Source of the DNA: Hydrogenobacter hydrogenophilus | Lineage (GTDB): Bacteria; Aquificota; Aquificia; Aquificales; Aquificaceae | Assembly (NCBI RefSeq): GCF_900215655.1 | Contig: NZ_OBEN01000003.1 | Coordinates: 62,001 to 126,000 of the forward strand | DNA: 64,000 nucleotides | Direction: 5' to 3' | Shown here: piece by piece, positions 62,373-64,000 of the stretch | Layout: the number at the start of each line of letters is the position of its first letter | How positions within the stretch are numbered: the stretch's first letter is position 1 | The notes under the pieces: model-generated | What the model was told of the DNA's origin: nothing | The model's input: only the letters and a program-made list of their open reading frames with translations | Databases searched by the model: none | Translations under genes and position numbers: made by a program

Positions 62373-62783
62373 TTAACACTTTTTTGTGCTTGACATTTCA
62401 CAAGCCATCAGAAGTAATTTTATAAAATCCTCTTTGCTCCTACTTCCAAAGACCACGCTCATAACGGTGTCTTTTTTAGGATCGTAAAAAACAAAAGTGG
62501 GTGTGCCAAAAATGTTAAAGCGCCTTGCCCAGGCTCTACCTACCTGTGAGTCCATGCTTAAGGATACAACCACAAACTTGTCTAAATATTTGGAAACCTT
62601 TTCATCACTAAAAACAAAGGTCTCCATCTGAAGGCAGTAAGGACAATGCTCCGAATGGAAGTAAAACATCACAGGTTTTTGTTCTTTTTTTGCATACTCT
62701 ATACCGCGGATAGGATCACTGAACCAATCACCTGCTCCTGCAAAACCAAGCAAAAAAAACAATACAAAAAGCAGTTTCCTCAT
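62373..62783 (-). CDS. Exported thioredoxin-fold protein at the head of the sox run (SoxW-like)
   Basis: 136 residues. A signal peptide (LLFVLFFLLGFAGAGD) and a thioredoxin fold with CPYC in SEHCPYCLQM and the cis-proline loop IFGTPTFVFYD. A Cys pair at the C-terminus (ACEMSSTKKC) is additional. A likely periplasmic reductant for SoxY-bound sulfur or SoxA, similar to SoxW. It resembles the protein at 22887 but is shorter. Confidence 0.83.
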   Translation of the reverse strand: MRKLLFVLFFLLGFAGAGDWFSDPIRGIEYAKKEQKPVMFYFHSEHCPYCLQMETFVFSDEKVSKYLDKFVVVSLSMDSQVGRAWARRFNIFGTPTFVFYDPKKDTVMSVVFGSRSKEDFIKLLLMACEMSSTKKC

Positions 62784-62795
62784 ATGTATTGCTAT

Positions 62796-62801
62796 ATTAT
62801 A
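62796..62801 (-). promoter_or_regulatory. -10 element of the sox run
   Basis: TATAAT on the minus strand, 12 bases before the thioredoxin ATG at 62783, giving a leader of about five bases. No clear -35 is seen. A further soxY-proximal promoter in the 59-base gap (TTGTCA upstream of AAGGAGG) is possible but weak. Confidence 0.4.
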
Positions 62802-62888
62802 TTAATGTCTGTGATATGAGTAGTGCTATAAATTTTACTTATGCGGGCATAAGAAATAAAAATAATGTGCTTGAAAAGGAGGTAAACC

Positions 62889-63758
62889 ATGTCTTACATA
62901 AAGGCAAAATTTCAGGATACGGGTAAGATTCTTCAAGTTGAAGGTGTATGGGACGATGACATAAACAGGGATGACTTTATAGTTGTCAATTCTGAAAAGG
63001 GTGAAGAGGTGGTCAGAGTGTTGGGAATATCCAAAGAGCCTTCTCCTATAAAAGCCACCTTTTTAAGAAAGGCAAAGGACGAAGATATAAGGAGGATGGA
63101 GGAGAATTTAGAAAAAGCTAAAGACCTATACAACCTGTGTAAGGAAAAAATATCACAGCATGGGCTTGATATGAAACTTATAAAGGCATACGTTCCCTTG
63201 GATGAGAGAAAGGTGTTTTTTTACTACACTGCTGAGCAGAGGGTGGACTTTAGGAATCTCGTAAGAGACTTGGCAAAGGTTATAAAGAAAAGGATAGAGA
63301 TGAGACAGGTAGGCGTAAGGGATGCGGTGCAGATGATGGGTTGGATAGGTGCGTGCGGTGAAGTACCTTGTTGCGTAAGGTTTGCTGAGAATTTTGAATC
63401 CATATCCCTAAAAGACATAGAAGAGCAAAATCTTCCCCTTTCACCAGCAAAGTTTACTGGTCCTTGTGGAAGACTCATATGCTGTCTTGCTTACGAAAGA
63501 GATAACTATATAGTCAAAAACATCCTTCCGGAAACAGGTACAGAACTGTGTTTTAACGGCAAAGTCATTCAGATACTCTACATAGACCCACCAAGGGGTA
63601 AGGTGCTTGTCCAAACGGAAGGCAGGAAAGAAGAAATAGACCTTTACAAGCTTTTACCCTATGACTACGAAAAGGCTCTTAGACACTGCAAAAGCTGTGG
63701 GCTCTGTTGTAGAAGAACCTATAAAGAAGATGAGGCTTATATCAGCGCTCAGGAGTGA
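62889..63758 (+). CDS. PSP1-domain protein, YaaT/RicT-like
   Basis: 289 residues. The PSP1 core has VSYIKAKF-type strands, then EMRQVGVRDAVQMMGWIGACG and the Cys-rich stretch VPCCVRF, TGPCGRLICCLAYE near residue 200, which in RicT binds iron-sulfur clusters. The C-terminus adds CKSCGLCCRR. In Bacillus this family acts with RicA/RicF on RNase Y; here the partners are not visible. AAGGAGGT precedes the ATG. The next gene starts inside its last codons. Confidence 0.88.
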   Translation: MSYIKAKFQDTGKILQVEGVWDDDINRDDFIVVNSEKGEEVVRVLGISKEPSPIKATFLRKAKDEDIRRMEENLEKAKDLYNLCKEKISQHGLDMKLIKAYVPLDERKVFFYYTAEQRVDFRNLVRDLAKVIKKRIEMRQVGVRDAVQMMGWIGACGEVPCCVRFAENFESISLKDIEEQNLPLSPAKFTGPCGRLICCLAYERDNYIVKNILPETGTELCFNGKVIQILYIDPPRGKVLVQTEGRKEEIDLYKLLPYDYEKALRHCKSCGLCCRRTYKEDEAYISAQE

Positions 63759-64000
63759 GCTTAACGAGCTTTTTATTTTTGAATTGGAAGATGGCAACAG
63801 GGTGGAAGCGGTGTTTTACCGTGGGGACACTTTGTGTGTTTCTACTCAGGTGGGCTGTGCCATTAGGTGTCCCTTTTGTCTTTCAGGAAGCAATGGACTT
63901 GTGAGAAATTTAACCTCCGAGGAAATATATAAGCAGTATGACCTTCTCAAAGATAGCTTTCCTATAAAGAGAATAGCTATTGCAGGCATAGGAGAACCTT
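63730..64000 (+). CDS. RlmN-like radical SAM methyltransferase, N-terminal part (cut by window edge)
   Basis: About 90 codons from the ATG at 63730 to the window end, open throughout. TLCVSTQVGCAIRCPFCLSG holds the C-x3-C-x2-C radical SAM cluster in the RlmN/Cfr form, followed by RNLTSEEIYKQYDLL and IAGIGEP, where RlmN has GxGEP. RlmN normally has ~90 residues more before the cluster, so this is a shortened relative. It overlaps the YaaT-like gene by 29 bases. Confidence 0.8.
   Translation, partial: MRLISALRSELNELFIFELEDGNRVEAVFYRGDTLCVSTQVGCAIRCPFCLSGSNGLVRNLTSEEIYKQYDLLKDSFPIKRIAIAGIGEP

Noticed and set aside
1-64000. CRISPR array, cas genes, insertion sequences, prophage or attachment sites
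   Set aside because: No spaced direct repeats, transposase, integrase or terminal repeats were seen, and gene content is core throughout apart from the 2401-5664 and 7736-10730 regions.

Overview
The window is a gene-dense chromosomal segment (roughly 44% G+C by eye, almost no gap over 100 bases) of a thermophilic, chemolithoautotrophic bacterium of the Aquificaceae, most likely Hydrogenobacter or a close relative such as Thermocrinis. The evidence is a full-length reverse gyrase, a compact sox thiosulfate-oxidation cluster without soxCD, an aconitase/malate dehydrogenase pair of the kind used in the reductive TCA cycle, complex I genes split over two loci, LPS-type genes (lpxC, a family 9 glycosyltransferase) and very frequent 1-30 base gene overlaps. 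The genus is inferred, not proven.

Layout. 1-2338 (-): mdh (cut by the window edge) and aconitase. 2401-5664 (+): a four-gene cassette, described below. 5661-7703: alanine racemase (-), thiol peroxidase and the nickel regulator NikR (+). 7736-10730: a secreted protein with a sorting-type tail and a small membrane protein (-), divergent from a membrane protein with a LuxR-type DNA-binding tail (+). 10738-10825 (-): tRNA-Ser(UGA). 10932-14785 (+): nuoG and transketolase. 14776-16331 (-): lpxC and hemD. 16351-17661 (+): nucleotide-sugar dehydrogenase. 17656-25582 (-): one long run from dksA through alaC, mtnB, a thioredoxin, a TolC protein, a short adaptor, murC and recJ to a DUF2227-like gene. 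25651-31396 (+): reverse gyrase, a membrane protein, dxs. 31376-32344 (-): nucleotide-sugar epimerase. 32360-43725 (+): P-type ATPase, dnaG, nuoE, nuoF, mnmA, rlmB, then a His-rich small protein, a porin and a ZnuA/ZnuB-like metal uptake pair without an ATPase. 43678-47280 (-): gspE, a GspL/PilM-like protein and a glycosyltransferase. 47298-55170 (+): a small unknown, a DJ-1 family protein, rlmI, uppP, ftsW, an Fe-S oxidoreductase, leuB and a secreted protein. 55165-62783 (-): a thioredoxin, soxYZAXB, a tandem DUF302 protein, a metallo-beta-lactamase-fold protein, a HIT protein and a MidA-like methyltransferase. 62889-64000 (+): a YaaT/RicT-like protein and the start of an RlmN-like radical SAM gene.

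The most striking locus is 2401-5664. Its last gene encodes a Lon-type protease domain fused to a C-terminal SAVED domain, the architecture of CalpL, the cyclic-tetra-adenylate-activated protease described from the Aquificales genus Sulfurihydrogenibium. Directly upstream lie a candidate CalpT-like substrate/anti-sigma protein, a small sigma-70-like protein (CalpS-like) and an additional 142-residue protein with two CxxC pairs. No cas gene, CRISPR array or nucleotide cyclase is present in the window, so the signal must come from elsewhere in the genome or the system is CRISPR-independent.

A second window-wide observation is promoter placement. About ten genes carry an exact TATAAT only 6-12 bases before the start codon, and three divergent gene pairs are separated by only 15-19 bases holding two opposed -10-like elements. 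This predicts leaderless or nearly leaderless mRNAs for a sizeable share of the genes.
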